Below, piece after piece: positions 56,967 through 64,000 of a stretch of 64,000 nt of DNA; position 1 is the stretch's first letter, and every line of letters starts with the position of its first letter. A program made the position numbers and the translations under genes. The DNA lies in the NCBI GenBank assembly GCA_023957775.1, contig JAMLGR010000001.1, positions 1-64,000 on the forward strand, given 5' to 3'. The notes under the pieces were generated by a model. That model saw only the letters and a list, made by a program, of their open reading frames with translations. It made no database searches and was not told where the DNA came from. The DNA is from Fimbriimonadaceae bacterium. Its GTDB lineage: Bacteria > Armatimonadota > Fimbriimonadia > Fimbriimonadales > Fimbriimonadaceae.

Positions 56967-56973
56967 CAGTCAC
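56935..56973. promoter_or_regulatory. Perfect inverted repeat: TetR operator overlapping the promoter
   Basis: Arms GTGACTGGTGACC (56935-56947) and GGTCACCAGTCAC (56961-56973), perfect over 13 bp, with a 13-nt centre. It overlaps the TAGAGT -10 (56972-56977, minus strand) and the GTG start of the TetR gene. Position and length fit a dimer or tandem-dimer TetR site. Confidence 0.85.
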
Positions 56974-56995
56974 TCTACCTCATGGGGCGGAGGCT

Positions 56996-57814
56996 TTAGC
57001 CGCCCTTGAGGAGGTCCTGGGCCATTTGAACGTACTCCTTCGGCGCGCCTTCGAGGGCGACGAGTCGTTTGGCCACGGCCTTGGCCGAGGCCACGTCCCG
57101 ATTGCCCTGGTGGCACACCATGAGCGAGATGAGCGCGTAAGCGCGGTCGTTCGCGTTCAGCGACGCCGCATCCGCCTTCTTGAAGTAGCCGATGGCCTTG
57201 TCAAGGTCGCCGGACGTTTGGTAGTAGTCGCCGACGGCGTTGTACGCCGGCGCGAGCGCGGGGCCCTTGTAGTGGCCCTTCTCGGCCCGTGCCAGTTGGG
57301 CGAGGGCCTGGTCCGGCTTTTCGCGAGCCGCCGAAATGGCGACCATCTGCGCGTTGGCTTCCGGGTCGTTCGGGTTGGCCTTGAGCTTCGCAAGGACGCT
57401 TGGGAGCGACTTGTGGAGCTTCAGCGCCTTGGCCATCTCCTCTGAGAACCCTTCGGGGGGCATGTAGCCGCCGATCTTTCCGACGAGTTCCCCCTTGGCG
57501 TCGACGAACAGGATCGTGGGATAACCCTGGACGTGATACTGTTTGGCGAGGGCGACGCCCTCTTTTTCTGCGTTGACTTTGAGCGGCACCAACTGGGCCG
57601 CAAGCTTCTGGACTCGAGGATCGGGATAGGTGTCCTTCTCCAGTCGCTTGCACCAGCCTCACCAGTCGGTGTAGAAGTCGAGCATGATCATCTTGCCGGA
57701 CGCAGCCGCGCTCTTCTTCGCCGCATCCCAATCCTTCACCCATCCAATGGGCTGGGCTTGAGACAGGGCGGAGGCGAGAACCACCGTGCCGGCAAGGAGT
57801 AATCGAAGTTTCAT
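56996..57814 (-). CDS. Exported thioredoxin-like protein with in-frame UGA at the redox position (candidate selenoprotein)
   Basis: ATG at 57814 with AGGAGGT upstream. Read through one TGA, the frame is open for 272 residues. A signal peptide (1-20, ASALSQA) leads to DFYTDW, then TGA at codon 52 (57659-57661), then GWCKRLEKDTYPD: the pattern is U-G-W-C where CxxC is expected. The cis-Pro loop is at YHVQGYPTILFVDAKG, and TPR-like helices follow (about 135-260). The paralogue at 32239-33036 has CPWC at the same place. The TGA at this one position is the reason for a selenocysteine proposal; a TGC to TGA mutation or sequencing error is the alternative. No SelB or SelA gene is in the window. Confidence 0.7.
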
Positions 57815-57849
57815 TTCGAAGACCTCCTCTTCCTCTTTACTATATCTGG

Positions 57850-58040
57850 GGGACGGGAGTCGGGAGTCGGGAATCGGGAATCGGTGTCGGAGCGATTCCC
57901 GATTCCCGTCTCCCGGTTCCCGATTCCCGGTTCCCGATTCCCGGTTCCCGTCTCCCGTCTCCCGATTCCCGTCTCCCGTCTCCCGGTTCCCGTCTCCCGA
58001 TTCCCGGTTCCCGTCTCCCGGTTCCCGTCTCCCGATTCCC
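57850..58040. repeat. Large heptamer array upstream of secDF
   Basis: Four reverse units (GGGAGTC, GGGAGTC, GGGAATC, GGGAATC), a short break, then 21 uninterrupted plus-strand heptamers (57894-58040) drawn from GATTCCC, GGTTCCC and GTCTCCC. The array ends 8 nt before the secDF -10. It fills most of the 275-nt divergent gap. Confidence 0.92.
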
Positions 58041-58047
58041 GCTCCGG

Positions 58048-58053
58048 TATAAT
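58048..58053 (+). promoter_or_regulatory. -10 element of secDF
   Basis: TATAAT preceded by CCGG, 37 nt before the TTG start, directly after the heptamer array; the -35 region would lie inside the last heptamers. Confidence 0.65.
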
Positions 58054-58089
58054 GTCGCGGCGATCACCTCGCGTTGGAGACGTGCGAAC

Positions 58090-60654
58090 TTGCAGTCGAG
58101 AAGCTATTATTTCCTCCTTATCGTTTTGGGCCTGACCATCGTGTCGGCGCTGCTCTACCGGAGCACCAACTACCAGTACGGGCTCGATGTCCAAGGCGGC
58201 GTGCGGTTCACGTTCCGCATGGACCTGTCCAAGCTGACGCAGGACCAGAAGGGCCGGGTCGAGGAGATTCGTCGGAACCTGGTGCGCATCCTCACGAGCC
58301 GCGTCGCCAAGTCGATCGGCGTCGTGGAGGGGAACGTCCAAGCCAAGGGAACAGACCAGTTTGTGGTCGAGCTTCCCGGAACGACCGACATCGATGCGGC
58401 GCGCAAAACGCTCCAAACCAGCGCCAGCATCAAGTTCTACTGGGCGAAGAACGTCACCACGGAGCGGGCGGGATTCCGCCGCTACTCCGAGGACCAGCAG
58501 GTCACCGAAGACGGAAGCCCGGAGGTCAATTTCCGGCTCACGCGAGACGCAACCAAGGTCTTCAAACCGGGCGACCCCGAGTATGAGAAGATGATCGAGG
58601 GCTGGGAGCTGATCCTTCAAGGCGACGATCTCAAACGGGCGACGGGGCAGCAGAACGGCAACAAGTGGATTCCGCTAATGGAGTTCTCGAGCGAGGGCTC
58701 GAAGAAGATCGAGGCTTGGAGCCGCAAGGTCATGAACCAGGGCGAGAAGATCGCCGCGGTCATGGACGGCGTCGTCCTCAGCATCGCCCCCCTTCGCGAC
58801 GGCACGATTCTCACCACAAACGCCGTCATCGAAGGCGATTTCACGCCCGAATACGTCCGAACGCTGACCAATTTGTGGAACTCGGGCGCGCTTCCGGTCG
58901 ACCTTGAGGAGCTTTCCAGCCAGAAGGTGGACCCCACGATCGGCAAGCAGGCGCTCAACCAGATCCTCACGGCAGGCGTCGTCGCGTTCGCCTTCATCTC
59001 GCTGTTCCTGATCATCTACTACGTGTTCCCAGGCGTGGTGGCGCTCGTGGCGCTGCTGCTGTACATCCTCTTCACCTTGACGGTGCTCAAGATGCTCGGC
59101 GCCACCTTCTCGCTCGCCGCGATTGCGGGCGTCGTGCTCTCCGTGGGCATGGCCGTGGACGCCAATATCCTTGTGTTTGAACGGGTCAAGGAGGAGATCG
59201 GCGAAGGCCGGCCATTGACCTCCGCCATCGAACTCGGATTCCGGCGCGCCTTGCCGGCGATCGTGGACTCGAACGCGTGTACGATCCTCACCTCCTTGGT
59301 GCTTGCGCAGTTCGGAACGGGTCCGGTGAAGGGATTTGCCAGCACGCTGATCATCGGCGTCCTGATCTCGCTGTTCACCGCCGTGACGGTCACGCGATCG
59401 CTCCTCATGTTCCTCGTGGGAACGGGCATCGGCAAGGACAAGAAGTGGTACGGCTTGAACCGGGCCTGGTTTGGCGAAAAGCTCGAGAAGGGAGCCGACG
59501 CGAAGCCCCTGCAGATCGTCAACAACGCCAAGCGTTTCTTCATCATCTCGGCGTTGCCGATCGTCCCGGGCATCATCTTCATCGCCATGGGCGGGCTCAA
59601 GCCCAACGTCGAGTTCCAAGGCGGCTACGAGGCCGTTTACGCGCTGAAGGACAACTCGACCACATCGGCGAGCATTCAGAAGAACCTCGAAGAAAACGGC
59701 ATCAAAGGCGGTAATGTGAAGCTCGCCACGGCCGACAGCGGGCGCATTGCCTACGTCACCGTGCCTCCCATCAAGGAGTTTGAAAGCGGAGGCGGTCGCC
59801 AGTTCAAGGACCAGGCTGAGCGCGCGAAAGCCTTGCGGACCAAGGTCGCCCAGGCAGCAGGATTCACCGAAGCGGATACCCGCGAATTTACGGACATCGG
59901 ACCCGCCGTCCAGGCGGAGACGGTCACGAACGCCGTCAAAGGCGTGATCTACAGCACGATCTTGATCATCGTCTACCTGGGCTTCCGGTTCGGCCTGTCG
60001 CTCGGGCTCGGCTTCGTCGTGGGCTTGCGCTTCGGCGCCTCGGCGCTCGGCGCTTTGATTCACGACATCCTCGTGGTGGTGGGTTTGGCCGCCGTGGGTG
60101 GTTACTTCCTCGGCTGGGAGATCAGCGCCCTGTTCCTGACCGCGATGCTCACGATGATCGGCTTCTCCACGCACGACACGATCGTCATCTTCGACCGAAT
60201 CCGTGAGAATCTCAGGAAACCTAAGCGCGGCGAAGACTTCGAGAACCTTGTCAACCGCTCGATCACCCAGTCGTTCGCGCGGTCGATCAACACCTCGATG
60301 ACGGTCATCGTGTCGCTTGCGATCCTGATCTTTATCGGATCCGCGACGCCGGACCTGAAGCTGTTCAACGCGGCGATGCTCGTCGGCGTGATCTCGGGCA
60401 CCTACTCTTCGATCTACAACGCGGCCCCCATCCTCTACTTGTGGGACCGGGCGATCGGCCGGAAGAAGGGGGAGAAGCACACGCTGGTGCACCTGGCTTC
60501 GGAGGAGTTGGCTCGCGCGCGGGCAGCCGCGACGGCTGCGGCCGCCCATGGCGGAACCCCGGCCCAGGCGCCCGGAGACCCGTCGCAGTCCTACGGTTCG
60601 ATCAAGCGAAAGTCGGGCGTGGACAAGAAGGGAACCGTCGAGCTGGACGACTAG
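58090..60654 (+). CDS. secDF: Fused protein translocase subunit SecDF
   Basis: Protein of 854 residues, TTG start with GGAG about 12 nt upstream. SecD part (1-440): helix 1, YGLDVQGGVRFTFR, the P1-type periplasmic region, and helices with VGMAVDANILVFERVKEE (the D-x-N motif in TM4). SecF part (about 460-790): LKPNVEFQGGYEAVYAL, TDIGPAVQAETVTN and helices ending GFSTHDTIVIFDRIRE. A Lys/Ala-rich tail (790-854) is extra. It uses the proton gradient to finish export by SecYEG. Fused SecDF is known in several phyla. Confidence 0.95.
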   Translation: MQSRSYYFLLIVLGLTIVSALLYRSTNYQYGLDVQGGVRFTFRMDLSKLTQDQKGRVEEIRRNLVRILTSRVAKSIGVVEGNVQAKGTDQFVVELPGTTDIDAARKTLQTSASIKFYWAKNVTTERAGFRRYSEDQQVTEDGSPEVNFRLTRDATKVFKPGDPEYEKMIEGWELILQGDDLKRATGQQNGNKWIPLMEFSSEGSKKIEAWSRKVMNQGEKIAAVMDGVVLSIAPLRDGTILTTNAVIEGDFTPEYVRTLTNLWNSGALPVDLEELSSQKVDPTIGKQALNQILTAGVVAFAFISLFLIIYYVFPGVVALVALLLYILFTLTVLKMLGATFSLAAIAGVVLSVGMAVDANILVFERVKEEIGEGRPLTSAIELGFRRALPAIVDSNACTILTSLVLAQFGTGPVKGFASTLIIGVLISLFTAVTVTRSLLMFLVGTGIGKDKKWYGLNRAWFGEKLEKGADAKPLQIVNNAKRFFIISALPIVPGIIFIAMGGLKPNVEFQGGYEAVYALKDNSTTSASIQKNLEENGIKGGNVKLATADSGRIAYVTVPPIKEFESGGGRQFKDQAERAKALRTKVAQAAGFTEADTREFTDIGPAVQAETVTNAVKGVIYSTILIIVYLGFRFGLSLGLGFVVGLRFGASALGALIHDILVVVGLAAVGGYFLGWEISALFLTAMLTMIGFSTHDTIVIFDRIRENLRKPKRGEDFENLVNRSITQSFARSINTSMTVIVSLAILIFIGSATPDLKLFNAAMLVGVISGTYSSIYNAAPILYLWDRAIGRKKGEKHTLVHLASEELARARAAATAAAAHGGTPAQAPGDPSQSYGSIKRKSGVDKKGTVELDD

Positions 60655-61622
60655 AGGGCTTCCTCGAGGCCGAAGGCGCGCCGCACGGCAGGGCTCACGG
60701 AGGGTCGCACGCGCTTGGTGCCGCGCGTCCCGTAGCGCGTCGGTCGGCCAATCCCACCGAGGAATCGGTCCCACGTCAGCGCGAAGAGCGGACCCGCGTC
60801 GGGCTGGCCCCTCACAAAAGCGACCGCGGCGAGTTCGTTTGCAAGGAGGCGCGCGGGTGGCTCGGACGACTCGGTGAGCACCTTCGCCGCGTTCAGGTAA
60901 TCCAAGGGGGCGGCGAGCTTGTCCGCGGCGTAAAGCTCCAACACGCGCGCTCTGGCGGCCTGTGTGGAGCGCCCTTTGGCGAGCTTCGAGAGTTCGAGGC
61001 TCTCCGGCGTGGCCAGCGCCGTGATCTGCCAGGCATTGTCCGTCCGCTCCTTCAATCGTTCGAGAATGGCCGGCATCGAGGCCTCGACCGCCTCTGTGCT
61101 CTGCTTCTGAAGCACGTCGAGCGGTGGTTGCAGCGAGTCCAGACGCAGCGCGTCGGTCACGGAGGCCCTTGTCCCGGTGTCCACACGATTCATGGTCAAG
61201 GGGCCGCTGCCGGAGACGGCGAACTGGCTTCCAAAGCGCTGAGGTCGATTGATGTGCACGAGGAAACGATCTTCGGCCAGAGCGACCAGGCTGGTGGGCC
61301 TCCCCATGTGGAAGGCCATGAGGGCCAGTTCGCGGGCGACCTCGAAGTCGTCCGGCGACGTCCCGTGCTGGAAGAGCAACGCGGCGGAATCGAAATCCTC
61401 CGCCGTGGTCAGAGCATCGGACTCGATCAGTTCGGCGGCCCGCTTGCGACGTTCCGTATCCCGAGATTGGACGGCTAGCCGCTCCTCCACGGACATCGAG
61501 AGCCACTGCGTGCGGTCCGCCTGGTCTTCGGCTGCGAGGCGCTTCAACTCGTCCGAGCCCTGACACCAAACGTATCCGCCGACAAAAGCGACGGCAAGAA
61601 CCCACCAACCGCGCATAGGCAT
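60651..61622 (-). CDS. Hypothetical membrane-anchored protein with duplicated DUF6624-like units
   Basis: From ATG at 61622 the protein has 323 residues; TATCAT ends 6 nt upstream. A single N-terminal helix (4-20) anchors it. Two similar units follow: about 75-140 (DFDSAALLFQHG..DDFEVARELALMAF..DRFLVHINRPQRFGSQ) and about 230-305 (LNAAKVLTESSEP..ANELAAVAFVRG..DRFLGGIGRPTRYGTR). The QxYGTQ-like ends recall the DUF6624 family. Function unknown. Its TAG overlaps the secDF TAG (shared CTAG). Confidence 0.7.
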   Translation of the reverse strand: MPMRGWWVLAVAFVGGYVWCQGSDELKRLAAEDQADRTQWLSMSVEERLAVQSRDTERRKRAAELIESDALTTAEDFDSAALLFQHGTSPDDFEVARELALMAFHMGRPTSLVALAEDRFLVHINRPQRFGSQFAVSGSGPLTMNRVDTGTRASVTDALRLDSLQPPLDVLQKQSTEAVEASMPAILERLKERTDNAWQITALATPESLELSKLAKGRSTQAARARVLELYAADKLAAPLDYLNAAKVLTESSEPPARLLANELAAVAFVRGQPDAGPLFALTWDRFLGGIGRPTRYGTRGTKRVRPSVSPAVRRAFGLEEAL

Positions 61623-61665
61623 GCGTCCATGATACATCGGCCACCGGGCGTGCGCAGCGCGGTGG

Positions 61666-62532
61666 CTACCCTTCGAACAGCAGACGCGCTTCCGGGGAGC
61701 CAGGCTCCAAATGGGCTCGTTCGAACGCTTGCAGGGCCTGGTCGAGTTGTGAACGCATCGACCCGGGTTCGAGGGGCGCGCCGTCCACGCTCGCCACGCC
61801 ACCGAAGCGTCGCGACAGCTCATCGGCAAGGAGGAGCATCGCGTCGAGCGCCGCGGCGGGAGCGGGGTTCAGCGGGATCGAGAAACCCAGGGAGAGCGCA
61901 TGATGGCGAAGCGTGGGATTCCCGCTGGGAAAGTCCGGTTCGTCCTCGCATGCCGAAGCATAGAGGAGGGGCGCGTCCCAACCCGATACGAGCCAGGCGT
62001 AGCCGTCGGGAATGGGCTGAAGCCCGAGTTCGGCAAGGGCCTCGGCCAACTCCGCCTCCTCGGTGCCCGGGGCCGGAAACGCGACGGCGGCGGCCACCCC
62101 GATATCCAGGGTATCGCGGATCGTCTCGAGCGTTTCGCGCATGGCATCGATGTCGTCGGGGATGGGAAGGGGGATGGCTCGACGCTGCACCTGCTCCGCG
62201 AAGGTCTGGGCGACCGCCAAGAGGTGACGCGCGCTGGCGGCCCCGAGGGCGCCGTGGTGTTTCAGGAGATTCCACGTCAGGGCGAGCGAGTCGTAGGAGC
62301 CGGTGGGATCGCTCGCGACCAGGGGTCGCCAGCGCGCGTCCGCGGGGCCCATCACGAAGGTCTGGGGGTCACCCAGGGGGCCTTGCCACTTGGGGTCGAG
62401 CAGCGCTTTCGCCGCGGCGGACGGCAGGGAACGGGGACCGACGATCTCGACGACGTACTGCACCTTGTGCAAGGGTTCGGGTCCGTATTGGGTCGGCAAC
62501 GAAGGCTGGGGCAACCGATTCGAAGCGCTCAA
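61666..62532 (-). CDS. Protein of unknown function in the era operon (possible ZipA-C-like domain)
   Basis: Protein of 288 residues from TTG at 62532, which overlaps the era stop (TTGA). No signal or helix pairs are seen. The C-terminal part (about 200-275: LSLGFSIPLNPAPAAALDAMLLLADELSRRFGGVASVDGAPL) resembles in pattern the ZipA C-terminal fold that binds FtsZ; this is a weak visual similarity. The N-terminal part begins VQYVVEIVGPRSLPS. The coupling with era suggests a cell-division or ribosome link; function is not known. Confidence 0.6.
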   Translation of the reverse strand: MSASNRLPQPSLPTQYGPEPLHKVQYVVEIVGPRSLPSAAAKALLDPKWQGPLGDPQTFVMGPADARWRPLVASDPTGSYDSLALTWNLLKHHGALGAASARHLLAVAQTFAEQVQRRAIPLPIPDDIDAMRETLETIRDTLDIGVAAAVAFPAPGTEEAELAEALAELGLQPIPDGYAWLVSGWDAPLLYASACEDEPDFPSGNPTLRHHALSLGFSIPLNPAPAAALDAMLLLADELSRRFGGVASVDGAPLEPGSMRSQLDQALQAFERAHLEPGSPEARLLFEG

Positions 62533-63416
62533 TCCGTGTACTCCAGCTCTTGGAGCATGCGCGGATTCATGCGCCAGTCGGGACGCACCTTCACGTGCAG
62601 TTCCAGAAACACGTGGTGCCCGAGAAGCTCCTCGATCTCCTTTCTCGCCGCGGTGCCCACGGCCTTGATGAACTTCCCGCCTTGGCCGATGACGATCGCC
62701 TTTTGGCCTTCCTTCTCCACAATGATCGATGCGGAGATGCGGATGAGGCCGGATGGCTCTTCCTCCCAGGATTCGACCATGACCGCGGTGGAGTAGGGAA
62801 GCTCTTGCCGCGTCGCGAGCAGGATTTTTTCGCGCACGAGCTCTGCTGCCGTGAATCGTGCCGACTGGTCGGTGTACTCCTCGGAGGAGAAGCGGGGTTC
62901 GCCTTCCGGCATCCGCTCGACGATCATCTGCATGAGCCGGTCCACGTTGTGGCCGGACGTGGCGGTGGTGAACATCGAATCTTCCGTCCCGAGCAGCGCA
63001 TGGTACGCGTCGACGTGTCGCTGCACGTTTTCCGGCTTGAGACGGTCCATCTTGTTCAGGCACACCAAGACCGGCAACTGCGACGCCGCAATCCACTGGG
63101 CGATCTGGCGGTCGTTGTCTCCCGGCATGGTCGAGCCGTCCGCCACGAAAAGGACGAGATCGACGCCATCCAGCGCCCGGCGCGCCGCTTCCACCATGGC
63201 TCGCCCGAGCCGGTTGTTCGGCTCGTGGATGCCGGGCGTATCGATGAACACGACCTGATAGCCCTCGCCATCGGCGATGCCCAACACGCGCTTGCGCGTC
63301 GTTTGCGGCCGCTGGCTGACGATGGACACCTTCTGGCCGACGATGCGGTTCAAGAGCGTGCTCTTGCCCACATTGGGCCGACCGAGGAGTGCGACGTGGC
63401 CGTACCGGAACGCCAT
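62529..63416 (-). CDS. era: GTPase Era
   Basis: Protein of 295 residues, usual length. G domain: GRPNVGKSTLLN (G1, about 12-23), TTRKRVLGIADG, DTPGIHEPNNRLGRAMVEAA (G3), NKMD (G4). KH domain at the C-terminus with VIGQGGKFIKAVGTAARKEIEELLG. Era helps 16S rRNA maturation and 30S assembly and couples it to the cell cycle. It follows the right-edge gene by 3 nt and overlaps the gene downstream. Confidence 0.95.
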   Translation of the reverse strand: MAFRYGHVALLGRPNVGKSTLLNRIVGQKVSIVSQRPQTTRKRVLGIADGEGYQVVFIDTPGIHEPNNRLGRAMVEAARRALDGVDLVLFVADGSTMPGDNDRQIAQWIAASQLPVLVCLNKMDRLKPENVQRHVDAYHALLGTEDSMFTTATSGHNVDRLMQMIVERMPEGEPRFSSEEYTDQSARFTAAELVREKILLATRQELPYSTAVMVESWEEEPSGLIRISASIIVEKEGQKAIVIGQGGKFIKAVGTAARKEIEELLGHHVFLELHVKVRPDWRMNPRMLQELEYTD

Positions 63417-63419
63417 GGG

Positions 63420-64000
63420 CTACTCGCGCTTCCGGAACATCACGTGCACATCCAGGTCGGGGTCGGGCAAGGTCGCCGTGCCGTTGCCGTTCTCGGCCGG
63501 GGAGCGGTCGCTTCCGCCCCGTCGCCGCCGGCGACGGCGACGCCGGCCGGTCGTCGTCGTTTCCAACTCGGTCTCCGAATCCTCGACCACCACGGGGCGC
63601 AGGAGGAAGTCCTCGCTGATGTCCTCGTCCGATCCACCCTCCATGAATTCGCCCAGCTTCATGATCGGTACGTCGAAGCTGAACGAGTCGAAGCGCACGG
63701 TGTCGTCCGGCTTGGTCGGCAGCTCCTCCATCCGGAGCAGGTCGTCTGGGTTGGCGGCAAGAATCGCCTCCAGCTCGGACTTGACCCCGACGAGAAAAGC
63801 GTGGGTCGTTCCATCCACGGCGTTGAACCGGAGGCTCGTCGAGTCGGTCGCGATCCAATCCTTGTGCAGGAGGTCGTAAACCGACCATTTGTTAGGCAGC
63901 GCGATGGTGCGCGGACCGGTCCCGGTGCAGTGCACGGTCAGGAACGGCGGGCGGACGTGCACCACATCGTCCTGATAGTTCCACACGTGGACTCCGGCGA
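63420..64000 (-). CDS. Protein of unknown function upstream of era (partial, 5' end off window)
   Basis: The frame is open to the right edge, so the N-terminus is missing; a GTG at 63986 is not taken as start because the upstream codons read HV as part of the same domain. Seen: VHVWNYQDDVVHVRPPF, LPNKWSVYDLL and an acidic region (about 110-140). The C-terminal third has an Arg run of nine in a row (GRRRRRRRRRGG), then NGNGTATLPDP. The Arg tract suggests nucleic-acid binding. No known domain is recognised. First known gene of the era operon here. Confidence 0.6.
   Translation of the reverse strand, partial: AGVHVWNYQDDVVHVRPPFLTVHCTGTGPRTIALPNKWSVYDLLHKDWIATDSTSLRFNAVDGTTHAFLVGVKSELEAILAANPDDLLRMEELPTKPDDTVRFDSFSFDVPIMKLGEFMEGGSDEDISEDFLLRPVVVEDSETELETTTTGRRRRRRRRRGGSDRSPAENGNGTATLPDPDLDVHVMFRKRE

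Noticed and set aside
57850-58040. Coding sequence made of SRFP-type repeats
   Set aside because: The readable frames exist on both strands only because heptamers avoid stops; no start or ribosome site, and the array lies in a divergent promoter gap.

Overview
The window is a GC-rich bacterial chromosome segment carrying housekeeping genes (nusA-ylxR-infB, clpB, mnmE, era, secDF, folB, sepF, E1 of a 2-oxoacid dehydrogenase and a 23S-5S rRNA unit) among many exported and membrane proteins. Four genes encode PEP-CTERM proteins, and there is a two-membrane RND efflux system. A 23S-5S unit stands without 16S, and many genes have a TANNNT -10 hexamer only 5-8 nt before the start codon. I read this as a diderm of the Armatimonadota (Fimbriimonadia-like) type; that placement is inferred from gene content and style, not from an rRNA comparison. 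No phage, insertion sequence, CRISPR array, 16S rRNA or tRNA was seen.

Layout. 1-9.6 kb: partial exported metallopeptidase, ECF sigma factor, RND pump with its adaptor, tiny basic proteins, a Cys/Met-type PLP enzyme, a diguanylate cyclase and folB. 9.6-13.4 kb: nusA-ylxR-infB behind a promoter and an intrinsic terminator that looks like an attenuator. 13.6-23.5 kb: a broken PEP-CTERM gene, YqhQ, a PBP4-type peptidase overlapping a small membrane protein, a large zinc protease and an amino-acid permease. 23.6-33.7 kb: clpB, mnmE, an MFS carrier, a lipoprotein, transaldolase, PEP-CTERM and thioredoxin-like proteins. 33.7-42.8 kb: a decayed yggS remnant before sepF, an acyl-CoA dehydrogenase, a frameshifted upp, NfeD with two flotillins, and pdhA-pdhB. 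42.8-45.2 kb: a metallopeptidase, a repeat array, a DinB-like protein and a triheme cytochrome. 45.3-48.6 kb: 23S and 5S rRNA with their own promoter, processing stem and terminator. 48.7-57 kb: PEP-CTERM proteins, peroxiredoxin, a TIM-barrel isomerase, a D-aminopeptidase and a TetR-controlled EmrAB-type pump. 57-64 kb: a thioredoxin-like gene with in-frame UGA, a heptamer array, secDF, and an operon with era.

Most notable observations: (i) an exported thioredoxin-like gene (56996-57814) has TGA exactly where the first Cys of CxxC belongs (U-G-W-C), so it may be a selenoprotein; (ii) at least 16 genes look leaderless; (iii) two intergenic repeat families recur, a REP-like palindrome (GGTGCCACGCCCG...CGGGCGTG) and a heptamer array (GATTCCC and relatives); (iv) a perfect 13-bp inverted repeat sits over the start of the TetR gene; (v) several genes are broken or decayed (upp, one PEP-CTERM gene, yggS). 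TGA is the normal stop of many genes here, so the genetic code is standard.
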